Shown here: positions 35,128 to 44,083 of the stretch, in pieces
Position numbering within the stretch: the first letter of the stretch is position 1
Layout of the letters: each line of letters starts with the position of its first letter
Assembly: GCA_963755055.1 (NCBI GenBank)
Contig: CAVWIS010000024.1
Span: 50,169 to 114,168 of the forward strand
Reading direction: 5' to 3'
Length of the DNA stretch: 64,000 bases
Source: AP-16 sp963755055
GTDB taxonomy: Bacteria; Pseudomonadota; Alphaproteobacteria; Rhizobiales; Xanthobacteraceae
Notes under the pieces: model-generated
Database searches by the model: none
Seen by the model: only the letters and a program-made list of their open reading frames with translations
What the model was told of the DNA's origin: nothing
Translations under genes and position numbers: made by a program

Positions 35128-36303
35128 ATGAACCGCAGGATGCTTTTTCTGCTCGGCACAATCATGCTGAGTTCCGTCGCATTCTCCGCCGGCGTCCGCG
35201 CCGAGGACGGCGTCACCGATGACACCATAACAATCGGAGGGCTCGGGGCACTCACCGGTCCGGGCTACCTCTACGGCAAGATCGTCATGGACGGCGCCGA
35301 AGCCGTCTACCGGGAGGTCAACGAGGCCGGCGGCATCGCCGGGCGCAAGATCGTCTACGTGCGCCAGGACGACCGCTGCGAGCCGGCGGCTGCCATCGCC
35401 GCCGCCAAGAAGCTCATCCACGACGACAAGGTCTTCATGGTTCACGGCGGCGGCTGCACCAATGCCAGCCTTGCCGCCTATCCCACCATCAAGGAGCAGA
35501 ATGTCCCCTGGGTGATCTTCGCCTCCGTCGGCGATCCCCTGACCAGCCCGCCGGCGCCCTACATCTTCAGCACGGCGCTCACCGCGTCGATCGAGAGCTT
35601 CGCCCAGGTGGCGTTCGCCCGTCAGAAGGGCGCGACCAAGATCGCCGTCGTCTCGCAACGCGATGCCTGGGGCCGCGATCGCTACGACCAGGTCGTCGCC
35701 GCGCTCAACAAGGCCGGCGTGAAGCCGGTCGCCGACGAGGAGATCGCGGCCGACAGCAACGAGACCACGCCGCAGGTTCTCCGCCTCATGCAGGCCGGCG
35801 CCGACGCGGTGGTCATCGTGCTCTACCCGAAGGCGGCCGCGGCGTTCCTGCGCGATGCCTACAAGGTCGGTTACAAGCCGATCATGGTCGGCCAGACCGC
35901 GCTCGGCGATCTGCCTTCCCTAGCCAAGCAGGCCGGCATCCCGCAGGCGCTCGAGCGCTTCTTTGCCATCAGCCACGCGCGCTACACGGTCGGCGACGAC
36001 GACTTCAAGAAGTGGCAGGCGTATCTGGCCAAATACTCGACCGGCGAGCCCCTGCAGGTGTTCCACGTGCTGGGCATCGGCAGCGCCAAGGTGGTCGTCG
36101 AGGTGCTGCGCCGTGCCGGCCGCGATCTGACGCGCGCGCGGCTCAAGGAGGTGCTGCAGAACATCAGCGGTTTCGAGACCGGGATCCTGCCGGGGCCGGT
36201 CACCTGCAGCGAGACCGATCATAAATGTCTCAAGACCGGGGCCTGGGTGAGCCTGGTCAACGACAAGGTCGTCACCGTCGACACCACGACCGTGCAGAAA
36301 TAG
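35128..36303 (+). CDS. branched-chain-amino-acid-type ABC transporter, binding protein
   Basis: This 391-residue periplasmic binding protein (Peripla_BP_6 type) has a signal peptide (MLFLLGTIMLSSVAFSAGV, then RAED). The mature protein starts with the family opening DTITIGGLGALTGPG. GGCTNASLAAYPTIKEQNVP and FARQKGATKIAVVSQRDAWG are typical of the two lobes. Such proteins bind amino acids, amides, urea or aromatic acids. It is the first gene of a tight operon (permeases 4 and 2 bp apart, ATPases overlapping) followed by catabolic genes, so the ligand is probably the substrate of the amidase/HyuAB pathway. Confidence 0.9.
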   Translation: MNRRMLFLLGTIMLSSVAFSAGVRAEDGVTDDTITIGGLGALTGPGYLYGKIVMDGAEAVYREVNEAGGIAGRKIVYVRQDDRCEPAAAIAAAKKLIHDDKVFMVHGGGCTNASLAAYPTIKEQNVPWVIFASVGDPLTSPPAPYIFSTALTASIESFAQVAFARQKGATKIAVVSQRDAWGRDRYDQVVAALNKAGVKPVADEEIAADSNETTPQVLRLMQAGADAVVIVLYPKAAAAFLRDAYKVGYKPIMVGQTALGDLPSLAKQAGIPQALERFFAISHARYTVGDDDFKKWQAYLAKYSTGEPLQVFHVLGIGSAKVVVEVLRRAGRDLTRARLKEVLQNISGFETGILPGPVTCSETDHKCLKTGAWVSLVNDKVVTVDTTTVQK

Positions 36304-36306
36304 TCG

Positions 36307-37185
36307 ATGCTGCTGAGCTACGCGCTGACGACCGGCCTGACGTCCGGCGCGCTCTATGCATTGATCGCGGTCGGCCTGGTGATGGTCTACAAGTCGACCG
36401 GCGTCATCAACATCGCGCACGGCGAGCTGTTCATGATCGGCGGCTTCGCCGCCTACGCGGTCCACGTGCAGCTCGGCCTGCCCTATTTCACGGCGTTCAT
36501 CGCCGCGCCGCTCTGCGGCTTCGCCCTCGGCGCGCTCATCTATCTCGGCCCGCTGAAGCCGCTGATGCGCAGCAGCGTCGCCAACGTCCTGGTCGCCGCC
36601 GTCGCCATCTCCTTCATCCTCAAGGGGGTGGCGCGCGCCGTCTGGGGCGGGCAGGGCGACTACATCCCGTTCCCGCCCCTTCTGGCGCCGCAGCCGATGA
36701 CGCTCGGCCCCGTCATGGTCATTCCCCAGCAGATGGTCGCCGCCGGCACCAGCGTGGCGCTGATGCTGTGCCTCGCTGTGTTCTTCAAGGCGACGCGCCT
36801 CGGCAAGTGGATGCAGGCGACGGCGGACAACGAGAAGGCGGCGAAGCTCGTCGGCATTCGCGTCGAGCGGATCTACCTGCTTTCCTTCGGCATCGGCGCG
36901 GCGATTGCCGGGATCGCCGCCGTGGTGATGGTGCCGATCACGCTGCTCTATCCCGATATCGGCTTCAACCTCTTCCTCAAGGCGTTCGCTGCCGCCGTGC
37001 TGGGCGGCCTCACCAGCATCTGGGGGGCGGTGGTCGGCGGCGTCCTGGTCGGCGTGATCGAGCAGCTCGCCGCCACCTACCTGCATTCGAAGTTCCAGGA
37101 GGTGTCGTCCTTCGTCGTCATCATGTTCGCGCTGATCTTCATGCCGAACGGCCTGTTCGGGCAGCGAAACATCAGGAAAGTATGA
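36307..37185 (+). CDS. ABC transporter permease, LivH type
   Basis: This 292-residue inner-membrane permease starts 4 bp after the binding-protein stop. Eight hydrophobic segments are visible. The LivH signature is clear: GLTSGALYALIAVGLVMVYK at the N-terminus and SVANVLVAAVAISFILKG, with the EAA-like loop GIRVERIYLLSFGIGAAIAG. It forms the channel with the LivM-type partner. GTG/ATG choice is unambiguous here (ATG). Confidence 0.9.
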   Translation: MLLSYALTTGLTSGALYALIAVGLVMVYKSTGVINIAHGELFMIGGFAAYAVHVQLGLPYFTAFIAAPLCGFALGALIYLGPLKPLMRSSVANVLVAAVAISFILKGVARAVWGGQGDYIPFPPLLAPQPMTLGPVMVIPQQMVAAGTSVALMLCLAVFFKATRLGKWMQATADNEKAAKLVGIRVERIYLLSFGIGAAIAGIAAVVMVPITLLYPDIGFNLFLKAFAAAVLGGLTSIWGAVVGGVLVGVIEQLAATYLHSKFQEVSSFVVIMFALIFMPNGLFGQRNIRKV

Positions 37186-37186
37186 C

Positions 37187-38221
37187 GTGAGGCGAGTGCT
37201 CGGCTGCCGCGGCTTCCTGGTCGTCCTTTTTCTGGGTCTCGCCCTGCTGCCTGCCGCCGCCAATCCCTATTGGCTGTTCGTCGGCAACCTGATCCTCATC
37301 TACATGATGCTGGCGCTCGGGCTCAATCTGCTGATCGGCTTCGCCGGGCATCTCGCCTTCGCCAACGCCGCCATGTTCGGGATCGGCGCCTATGCGGCGG
37401 GCCTGCTGCAGGTGCGGCTCGGCCTGCCGTTCTGGCTGGCGCTGCCCGGCGGCGGCGTCATCGCCATGCTGCTCGGCACCACCATGGCGCTGCCGGCGCT
37501 GCGGCTGAGCGGCATCTATCTCGCCATGGCGACGCTCGGGTTCGCGCAGTTCACCCAGTGGGTCTTCCTCAACTGGGAGACGGTGACCTTCGGGGCCGGC
37601 GGCTTCCGCCTGCCGGCGCTGGATTTCTCGGCCCTGGCGATACGCTCCGAGCTCGGGGTCTACTATCTGTCGTGGATCGTCGCGGTCGGTCTCGTCGTCT
37701 TCGCATGGAACGCCATGCGCTCGCGCATCGGCCGGGCCTTCGTCGCCATGCGCGACGGCGAGATCGCGGCGGAGGCCCTCGGCATCGACCTGCTGCGCTA
37801 CAAGGCGCTGGCATTCGCGCTGAGCGGCGTCTACGCCGGCATTGCCGGCGGCCTGTTCGGCGCCCTCCTCAACTATGTGGCGCCGGAGACCTTCGACCTG
37901 TTCCAGATGATCATCCACAAGGCCATGGTCATGGTGGGCGGGATCGGCTCGATCACCGGCTCGATCATCGGCGCCACCCTGCTGGTGCTGCTGCTCGAGG
38001 CGCTGCGCGCCTTCAAGTCGACGCAGGAGATCGCGTTCGGCGCGATTCTGCTGGCCTTCGTGGTGTTCTGCCCGGGCGGCCTCGTCTCCATCTGCCGGCG
38101 CTGGCTGCCGTACTGGGAGGAGCCGCTCCACGTCTCCACTGGCGGGGCCGATGCTCCGCCCGAGCCGGCGCCCGCCGCTGCGGGCGACGCCCCCACCTCT
38201 GCAGCGCGGTCCGAGCCATGA
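37187..38221 (+). CDS. ABC transporter permease, LivM type
   Basis: This 344-residue permease begins with GTG one base after the preceding gene's stop. The LivM signature is LNLLIGFAGHLAFANAAMFG followed by IGAYAAGLLQVRLG, and the loop EALGIDLLRYKALAFALSGV faces the ATPases. About nine membrane helices end at residue 310; a Pro/Ala-rich tail (PPEPAPAAAGDAPT) is added. Its stop overlaps the ATG of the first ATPase gene (ATGA), implying translational coupling. Confidence 0.9.
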   Translation: MRRVLGCRGFLVVLFLGLALLPAAANPYWLFVGNLILIYMMLALGLNLLIGFAGHLAFANAAMFGIGAYAAGLLQVRLGLPFWLALPGGGVIAMLLGTTMALPALRLSGIYLAMATLGFAQFTQWVFLNWETVTFGAGGFRLPALDFSALAIRSELGVYYLSWIVAVGLVVFAWNAMRSRIGRAFVAMRDGEIAAEALGIDLLRYKALAFALSGVYAGIAGGLFGALLNYVAPETFDLFQMIIHKAMVMVGGIGSITGSIIGATLLVLLLEALRAFKSTQEIAFGAILLAFVVFCPGGLVSICRRWLPYWEEPLHVSTGGADAPPEPAPAAAGDAPTSAARSEP

Positions 38222-39015
38222 GCAGGCTCGTCGTCGACAATGTGTCGTTGCGGTTCGGGGGCCTCCAGGTGCTCTCCGACGTGAGCGTAGCCGCCAGGCC
38301 GGGCGAGATCGTCGGCATCATCGGGCCGAACGGCGCCGGCAAGACCACGCTGCTCAACGCGATCTGCGGCATCCACAGGCCGGACGCGGGCCGCATCGCG
38401 CTCGACGGCAGGTCCACCGCGGGCCTCAAGCCGAGCGCCGTCGCCGCCCTCGGCCTGCGCCGGACATTCCAGACCTCCCAGCTGTTTCGCGGCATGAGCG
38501 TGCTCGAGAACATGATGGCGGGCCTGCATCTCGGCACGCGGGTGGGCGTGCTGGCGGCTGCGTTGCGCACGCCGGCGATGCGCCGCGAGGAGGCGCGCAC
38601 CGTCGAGCGCGCGCGGGCGGCGCTGCGCTATGTCGGCATGGAGGCGTTTGCCGGGCGGCCCGGGGCCGCGCTCTCCTTCGGCCAGCAGCGCATCATCGAG
38701 ATCGCCCGCACGCTGATCGACGAGCCGCGCGTGATCCTGCTCGACGAGCCGGCGGTCGGGCTGAGCCCGCCCCGCGTCGACGAGCTCGTCGGCCTGCTGC
38801 GCCGGATTCGCGTCGAGCGGGGCGTCACGCTGATCATGATCGAGCATGTCATCCGCCTGGTGATGGAGGTGTGCGACCGGGTCGTGGTGCTCAATTCCGG
38901 CCGCGTGATCGCCGACGGCCTGCCCGACGACGTGCGACGCAACCCCGAAGTGATCGAGGCCTACCTTGGCTCTGAATTCGATGCTGGACGTGCGCAATCT
39001 CAACGTCTGGTATGA
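38218..39015 (+). CDS. ABC transporter ATPase, LivG type
   Basis: This is a 265-residue nucleotide-binding subunit. Walker A is GPNGAGKTT (about residues 36-44), the signature is LSFGQQR, and Walker B is VILLDEPAVGL followed by the switch His in EHVIRLVMEVCD. LivG-type proteins carry the RTFQTSQLF and NMMAG stretches seen here. The C-terminus (EAYLGSEFDAGRA) overlaps the next gene by 50 bp in another frame, a common feature of these operons. Confidence 0.9.
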   Translation: MSRLVVDNVSLRFGGLQVLSDVSVAARPGEIVGIIGPNGAGKTTLLNAICGIHRPDAGRIALDGRSTAGLKPSAVAALGLRRTFQTSQLFRGMSVLENMMAGLHLGTRVGVLAAALRTPAMRREEARTVERARAALRYVGMEAFAGRPGAALSFGQQRIIEIARTLIDEPRVILLDEPAVGLSPPRVDELVGLLRRIRVERGVTLIMIEHVIRLVMEVCDRVVVLNSGRVIADGLPDDVRRNPEVIEAYLGSEFDAGRAQSQRLV

Positions 39016-39685
39016 CCGGACCGAGGTGTTGCGCGACGTCTCCTTCTCGGTGCCGGCCGGAGGCGTCGTGGCGCTGCTCGGCGGCAACGGCTCGGGCAAG
39101 ACCACCGTGCTCAACGCGTTGACCGGGTTGGTGCGGCCGCGCGGCGGCTCGGTGCTGGTCGACGGCAGGGAGGCAATCGGGGCGTCGCCGGATGACATGG
39201 TTCGCCGCGGCATCGTCCAGGTGCCGCAGGGCCGCGAGGTCTTCGCCTCGATGAGCGTGCGCGACAATCTCGACCTCGGCGCCGCGACCGTGTCCGATCG
39301 GGCGGCCATCCGCTCGACGATGGGCGAGGTGCTCGAGCTCTTTCCGGTCCTGCGGGAGTCCGCGTCCCGGCGCGCTGGCGCGCTCAGCGGCGGCCAGCAG
39401 CAGCAGCTCGCGGTCGGGCGTGCCCTGATGTCGCGCCCGCGCATGCTGTTGATGGACGAACCCTCCGCCGGGCTCGCCCCCAACATCGTGCAATTGCTCG
39501 TGCGCACGATCCGCGCGCTGAACCAGCGCGGCATCACCATCCTGCTGGTCGAGCAGAATGTCGGGGTGGCCGCCGCCGTCGCCGACACCGCCCATGTCCT
39601 GCGCAACGGCGCCATCGCCCACAGCGGCCCCGCCGCCGGTCTCATCAGCAATGCCGAGGTCCTCGCCTCGTATCTCGGTCGCTGA
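38966..39685 (+). CDS. ABC transporter ATPase, LivF type
   Basis: This is a 239-residue nucleotide-binding subunit of the second type: Walker A GGNGSGKTT, signature LSGGQQQQLAVGRAL, Walker B MLLMDEPSAGLAP and switch His replaced by Gln in LLVEQNVGVA, as is normal for LivF. The QVPQGREVFASMSVRDNL stretch is diagnostic. TTG at 38966 is used as start; ATG at 38981 (MLDVRNL) is equally possible. Last gene of the importer operon; the MITE-like repeat with the group II intron begins 40 bp later. Confidence 0.9.
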   Translation: MALNSMLDVRNLNVWYDRTEVLRDVSFSVPAGGVVALLGGNGSGKTTVLNALTGLVRPRGGSVLVDGREAIGASPDDMVRRGIVQVPQGREVFASMSVRDNLDLGAATVSDRAAIRSTMGEVLELFPVLRESASRRAGALSGGQQQQLAVGRALMSRPRMLLMDEPSAGLAPNIVQLLVRTIRALNQRGITILLVEQNVGVAAAVADTAHVLRNGAIAHSGPAAGLISNAEVLASYLGR

Positions 39686-39887
39686 GTTCGATGCTACAGC
39701 GCGTCCCGGTCAAATTGCATCATCCGTAGGGTGGGCAAAATCGCGACGCGGACCACGCGGCTGGTCCGAACCCCACGTGCGATTTTGCCCACGCGGTCCG
39801 CACCCGCGTGGTACCGCGTGGGCAAATCGCCCCGATAGTTTGATCGAGCCGCAAGGTCTCGCAAGCGATTTATCGCGGTAGGGACGC

Positions 39888-41423
39888 TCATTGCTGAGCG
39901 CCCCCCGCACAGATCCGTACGTGCCCGATTCGGGCATACGGCTCCCACCTTGGGTGTCTGACGGCGAAGCGTTTTGCGGGCCAGGGATGTCGGATACGCG
40001 GTGTGGGAAGCCAGTCGTTCGCCAGCCTCCGCATTCGTTCCCACGTCATTTCCGCGGTTTGGCTGCGGTGCTGGAGCACGCGCCGCCAGAGCATGATGAC
40101 GCGATGACGGAACGCGGACAGTGCGCGGCTGTTGGTCGGCACTGCGTGGTAGTTGAAGTAGCCGCTGACGACATGGTTCAGCCAAGTCCCCTGCACCGGG
40201 ATCGGCTGGTGCATGCGCCGTCGCAGGTCCTCCTTGACCGCCTGGAGCTTCGCCCGCATGCGGTCCCGCCGGGTCTTCCGTATGAGCTGGAACTTGCCCC
40301 GTCGTGATTTGCCGCAAATGAAGGTAAAGCCCAGGAAGTTGAAGGTTTCTGGTTTACCGAGCCCGCGCCGCGCGCGATTGGCCGAAGCAAAACGGCCAAA
40401 CTCGATCAGACGGGTCTTGTCCGGGTGTAGCGACAGCGTGAACTTCTCCAACCGCTCGCGCATCGCGTCCAGGAAGCGCCGGGCGTCCCTCTCGTGCTGG
40501 AAGCCCACGATGATGTCGTCGGCATAGCGCACGATGATCATGTCGCCCGTGGCCTCGTGCCGTCGCCAGCGCTCGGCCCAGAGATCGATGACGTAGTGCA
40601 GGTAGATGTTGGCGAGCAACGGCGATATCACCGACCCCTGCCCGGTTCCCCTGTCACTGACCGTCACCACCCCGTCCTCGAGGATGCCCGCCTTGAGCCA
40701 TTTGCGGATCAGGCGGATGATGCGCGGGTCGCCGATCCGATGCTCCACGAACCGGATGAGCCAATCCTGGCTCACCGTATCGAAGAACGACCGGATGTCG
40801 GCGTCCAGTATCCAGTTCACCTTCCTGCTGGCGATCCCCACACAAAGCGCATCCAGCGCATCGTGCGTCCCCCGTCCGGGACGGAACCCGTACGAGAACC
40901 CGAGGAAGTCTGCCTCGTAGATCGCATTCAGCAGCGCGGCCGTCGCACGCTGGACGATCTTGTCCTCCAGCGCCGGAACCGCGAGCGGGCGCATGCGGCC
41001 GTCAGGCTTGGGGATGTTGACCCGCCGCGACGGCTGCGCCCGGTATGCCCCCCGTTGGACCCGTGCGTGCAGGTCCTCGAGATTGCGCTCGAGGTCCGCA
41101 TCGTAGTCCTTCCATGTCTGGCCATCGACGCCCGCCGCGGCGTCTTCCGCAAGCTCGTCAAACGCCTCTTCGAGCAGATCGATGGTGAGATGGTGGAAGA
41201 GCGCGGTGAACCGTTCCTCCTTCTTCTGCCTTGCTACTTGCCGTATGCGCTCCAGCGCAGGTGACACGCTCGCCCGGTCCTGCGCCCGGCACGTGCTTTG
41301 CTGGCTCGCATTCCCCTCGGTCCCCGCCCTTGGCTCCACCGGCTCCGCGGCGGATTGCTCCGCGTTGTTCGTCGGCTTCGCAGCTACTATGGCGGGGTCT
41401 GACTCCCCACGTCCGTGCGTCAT
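39888..41423 (-). CDS. ltrA: group II intron reverse transcriptase/maturase
   Basis: This is a 511-residue intron-encoded protein. It contains the reverse transcriptase core (RVNIPKPDGRMRPLAVPALED, FRPGRGTHDALDAL, IRSFFDTVSQDWL, GTGQGSVISPLLANIYLHYV) and the active site VRYADDIIVGF, which is intact. The maturase X domain follows (NFLGFTFICGK to LNHVVSGYFNYHAVP). No C-terminal HNH endonuclease is visible, as in introns that insert without it. The last residues (RWEPYARIGHVRICAGG) overlap intron domain V. The protein splices the intron RNA and copies it into new sites. Confidence 0.92.
   Translation of the reverse strand: MTHGRGESDPAIVAAKPTNNAEQSAAEPVEPRAGTEGNASQQSTCRAQDRASVSPALERIRQVARQKKEERFTALFHHLTIDLLEEAFDELAEDAAAGVDGQTWKDYDADLERNLEDLHARVQRGAYRAQPSRRVNIPKPDGRMRPLAVPALEDKIVQRATAALLNAIYEADFLGFSYGFRPGRGTHDALDALCVGIASRKVNWILDADIRSFFDTVSQDWLIRFVEHRIGDPRIIRLIRKWLKAGILEDGVVTVSDRGTGQGSVISPLLANIYLHYVIDLWAERWRRHEATGDMIIVRYADDIIVGFQHERDARRFLDAMRERLEKFTLSLHPDKTRLIEFGRFASANRARRGLGKPETFNFLGFTFICGKSRRGKFQLIRKTRRDRMRAKLQAVKEDLRRRMHQPIPVQGTWLNHVVSGYFNYHAVPTNSRALSAFRHRVIMLWRRVLQHRSQTAEMTWERMRRLANDWLPTPRIRHPWPAKRFAVRHPRWEPYARIGHVRICAGGAQQ
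39912..39944 (-). ncRNA. group II intron domain V
   Basis: GAGCCGTATGCCCGA, then ATCGGGCACGTACGGATC is the catalytic hairpin: 5' GAGCCG stem paired to CGGATC, GCCCGA/TCGGGC inner stem with GAAA-like cap and two-base bulge. It lies directly before domain VI and overlaps the maturase gene's C-terminal codons. Confidence 0.8.
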
Positions 41424-41941
41424 CGGCTACGGCTCCTCGCCTTCCCGATGCGGACCAGGCTGCACAGCCAGCCTGGCCGGTTCGCGGGGTCTCCCGGTTC
41501 CCGTACAAGGAGCTTCAGCACATGCCAGGGTCTTAGACCACGCCGGGCCGTCCGGGCGCTCGCGCTCGCGCACCCGGCCGTGTTGCCTTCCACCGTGGGC
41601 AAGGTGTCGGCGACCCGGAATTACGTAGTTTTCGAGGCTCAATGGCTGGCCTATGCGCTCCCCTGCCGACGCTTCGCCCTTGTCCTCGCGGACAACGACG
41701 CACGGCTCGGGGCCGATGTGGATCGCTACTCCTTCATCGCAGTGGACTTTCACCACCTACTCCTTGCCGGTCTCCCGGCGCACGCCCACCCTACGGTCGC
41801 TACTGTAGAGCGTGGCGCGACGGACGGCGGGCTGCATGTCGGTCATGCGCGGCTCAGGGCTTGCAGGGCCGCCTTGCCTGTGGCGCCATGCCATCGGCAG
41901 ACTTCGCTTGGGTGAACGGCCGCGGATCGGAGGAGCGTCGG

Positions 41942-42382
41942 ATGAGCAGCACGAGCGGACTGTCGGCCGAGGATTACGTGGAGATCCAGAACCTCTATTC
42001 CTACTACAATCTGTGCAGTGACGCCGGCGACGCGGAGGGCTACGCGTCGTGCTTCACGGCCGACGGCCTGCTGCGTATCGATGGGGCCAACATGCGCATC
42101 CGCGGACGCGCCGATCTGCTCGCGTTCAAGCGCGCCGATGCCGGCCGCCGGGGCGGCCGCTATCGCCGCCACTGGAACGGAAGCCTGCATCTGCAGAAGC
42201 AGCTCGACGGCTCGGTGTGCGGCCGCTGCTACCTGCACGGCTACAACGGGGAGCCCGGCAAGCTTCCGGAACTGGTCGATGTCGGGTCCTACGTCGACCG
42301 GATCGTCAGGGAGGCCGGCGAGTGGCGGTTCGCCGAGCGCCAGATCACCATGGATGCCTCCAGCTTCAAGCCGCCGACATGA
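41942..42382 (+). CDS. SnoaL/NTF2-like protein
   Basis: This is a 146-residue protein with GGAGGAGCGTCGG before the ATG. The opening AEDYVEIQNLYSYYNLCSDA, then GYASCFTADGLLRIDG, is the SnoaL_4-type cone-fold start (limonene epoxide hydrolase / polyketide cyclase superfamily), and the C-terminal GEWRFAERQITMD is the last strand. Members include ring-hydroxylating dioxygenase-like small subunits, isomerases and dehydratases. Its stop overlaps the amidase start (ATGA), so the two are translationally coupled. A role as hydratase or isomerase in the pathway is inference. Confidence 0.8.
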   Translation: MSSTSGLSAEDYVEIQNLYSYYNLCSDAGDAEGYASCFTADGLLRIDGANMRIRGRADLLAFKRADAGRRGGRYRRHWNGSLHLQKQLDGSVCGRCYLHGYNGEPGKLPELVDVGSYVDRIVREAGEWRFAERQITMDASSFKPPT

Positions 42383-43857
42383 CCGCGATCACTATGCTTT
42401 CCGCGGGCGAGATCGCGCAATCGGTGCGGGCGCGCAAGCTCGGCGCCCGCGAGGTCGCCGAGGCTTTCCTCGCCCGCATCGCCGAGCTCAATTCGGTCGT
42501 CAACGCGATCTGCACGCCCAATCCCGCGGCGCTCGGCGATGCGGATGCCTGCGACCGCCGCATCGCCGAAGGCCTGCCGGGACGGCCGCTCGAGGGCGTT
42601 CCGGTCCTGGTCAAGGACAACCTCGAGACCAAGGGGTTGCGCACCACGTTCGGCTCGCGGCTCATGGAGAGCAACGTCCCGGCCGAGGACGCGATCGTCG
42701 TCGAGCGCCTGCGCGCTGCGGGAGCAGTCCTGCTCGGCAAGACCAACACGCCGGAGTTCGCCCACGACGTCAACACCAGCAACTTCCTGTTCGGGACGAC
42801 GCGCAATCCCTGGAACCTGATGGTGACGGCCGGCGGCTCGAGCGGCGGCTCCGGAGCTGCCGTGGCCGCGGCCTTCGCGCCGCTCGCGGTCGGCACCGAC
42901 CTCGGAGGCTCGATCCGCATCCCCGCCTCCTTCAACGGCCTGGTCGGCATCCGGCCCGCTCCCGGCCGGGTACCGTTCTATCCGACCGACTTCGCCTGGG
43001 ACACGATCGTGCCGCACTTGGTCGGTCCGCTGGCGATGACGGTGGCTGACGCCGCGCTGATGCTCTCGGTGATGTCCGGGCCGGACGACCGCGACCCCGC
43101 GAGCCTGCCGGCGCCCGCCCCGGACCTGATCGCGGCCGCAAGCGGGCGGACCAGCGTCAAGGGCCGAAAGATCGCGCTGCTCCTCGACCTCGGCGGCATC
43201 ATGCCGCTCGACGGCGAGGTGGCACGTCTGACGCGCGACGCGGCAAGCCGCTTCGAGGCGCTCGGCTGCCGGGTCGAGGAGGTCGCCTTCGACGCCTCCG
43301 ACCTCGCCGAGATCATCGCCGGCACGCGCAGCTTCGGCATGGTCGCCCGTTTCGCCGATCGCTACGACCGCCACAAGGAGCTGATGACCCAGCAGCTGCG
43401 CAACCAGGTCGAGGCCGCCCTCAAGATGGACGTGCGCGCCATCGTGCGCGCGGAGCGCCTGCGCACCGGCTACTGGCGCCGGATCTCCGATCTCATGCTC
43501 CAGTACGACCATCTGATCCTGCCGGCATGCGGCGCGGCTCCCTTCCGCCTCGACGTGCCGCTGCCGGACACGGTCGGCGGAAAAAAGGTGGCCCGCTTCT
43601 ATGACGTCTTTCTCGGCACCTACGGGATCAGCGTGACGGGCCTGCCGGTCGTGTCGCTGCCGAGCGGCGTCACGGCGGCCGGATTGCCGGTCGGGATCCA
43701 GCTGGTGGCGCGGCGGCAGCGCGACGATCTCGCCATCGAGGCGGCTGCCGCCTATGCGCACGCCGCTCCAGATCTGTTTCGCCGACCCGTCGTCGATGTC
43801 TCCCAGGCTCGGCCGATCCCATCGACATTGCCCACTCCAGGCATGGTGATGCGGTGA
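42379..43857 (+). CDS. amidase (amidase signature family)
   Basis: This is a 492-residue amidase. The Ser-cisSer-Lys triad is visible: Lys in VLVKDNLETKG, cis-Ser in GGSSGGSGAAVA and nucleophile Ser in GTDLGGSIRIPASFNG. The fold covers the whole length and no signal peptide is present, so it is cytoplasmic. It hydrolyses an amide to acid plus ammonia. It starts within the stop of the SnoaL-like gene. With HyuAB and the importer nearby it may act on the ring-opened amide. GatA-type function is unlikely because no gatB/C genes are present. Confidence 0.9.
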   Translation: MTAITMLSAGEIAQSVRARKLGAREVAEAFLARIAELNSVVNAICTPNPAALGDADACDRRIAEGLPGRPLEGVPVLVKDNLETKGLRTTFGSRLMESNVPAEDAIVVERLRAAGAVLLGKTNTPEFAHDVNTSNFLFGTTRNPWNLMVTAGGSSGGSGAAVAAAFAPLAVGTDLGGSIRIPASFNGLVGIRPAPGRVPFYPTDFAWDTIVPHLVGPLAMTVADAALMLSVMSGPDDRDPASLPAPAPDLIAAASGRTSVKGRKIALLLDLGGIMPLDGEVARLTRDAASRFEALGCRVEEVAFDASDLAEIIAGTRSFGMVARFADRYDRHKELMTQQLRNQVEAALKMDVRAIVRAERLRTGYWRRISDLMLQYDHLILPACGAAPFRLDVPLPDTVGGKKVARFYDVFLGTYGISVTGLPVVSLPSGVTAAGLPVGIQLVARRQRDDLAIEAAAAYAHAAPDLFRRPVVDVSQARPIPSTLPTPGMVMR

Positions 43858-43941
43858 GGCCTGGGCCCTCGCGGCAACGCACGGCAGGCTCCCGCCGAGC
43901 AGGGGGCTATCGCATATGGCAGGAACGCGCCGCGGGCTCCA

Positions 43942-44060
43942 CCTCTCCCCGCGTGCGGCCGCGTGCGGGGAGAGGTCGACGCGAAGCGTCGGGTGAGGGG
44001 GCCTCTCTCCAAGCGCCGAAACTCATGAAAGAGCCCCTCACCCCGACCCTCTCCCCTACG
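43942..44060. repeat. CTCTCCCC-type palindromic repeat
   Basis: An 11-bp stem CCTCTCCCCGC / GCGGGGAGAGG (43942-43975) is followed by GGTGAGGGGG, GCCTCTCTCCAAGCGCCGAA (44001-44020) and CCTCACCCCGACCCTCTCCC. The same modules recur at 55534-55602. The right half of this element seems to reappear at about 44978, on the far side of the transposase remnant. Confidence 0.65.
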
Positions 44061-44083
44061 GGCCGGTCGGTAAGGGCGGGGTC

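Larger units (their letters stand above)
39872..41783 (-). mobile_element. group II intron with reverse transcriptase ORF
   Basis: The 5' end is GTGCGCC (41783 leftward) with GGTGAAAGTCC 40 bases in. The 3' end follows domain V and VI and ends CGCGAT at 39872, giving a 1912-base intron that encodes its maturase. The exons flanking it are CGTAGGGTGGGC and AAATCGC, which rejoin to the exact sequence of an uninterrupted repeat elsewhere in the window. Ribozyme domains I-IV lie between 41783 and 41424; I did not fold them. Likely active or recently active since the ORF is intact. Confidence 0.85.
39725..41795. repeat. MITE-like palindromic element split by a group II intron
   Basis: The left end is CGTAGGGTGGGCAAAATC (39725) and the right end is GCCCACCCTACG (41784-41795), preceded across the intron by GCGATTT (39865-39871). 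Without the intron the element would be about 159 bp with terminal inverted repeats of about 19 bp and internal GTGGGCAAA-type copies. A related intact copy lies at 46259-46425. Confidence 0.75.
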
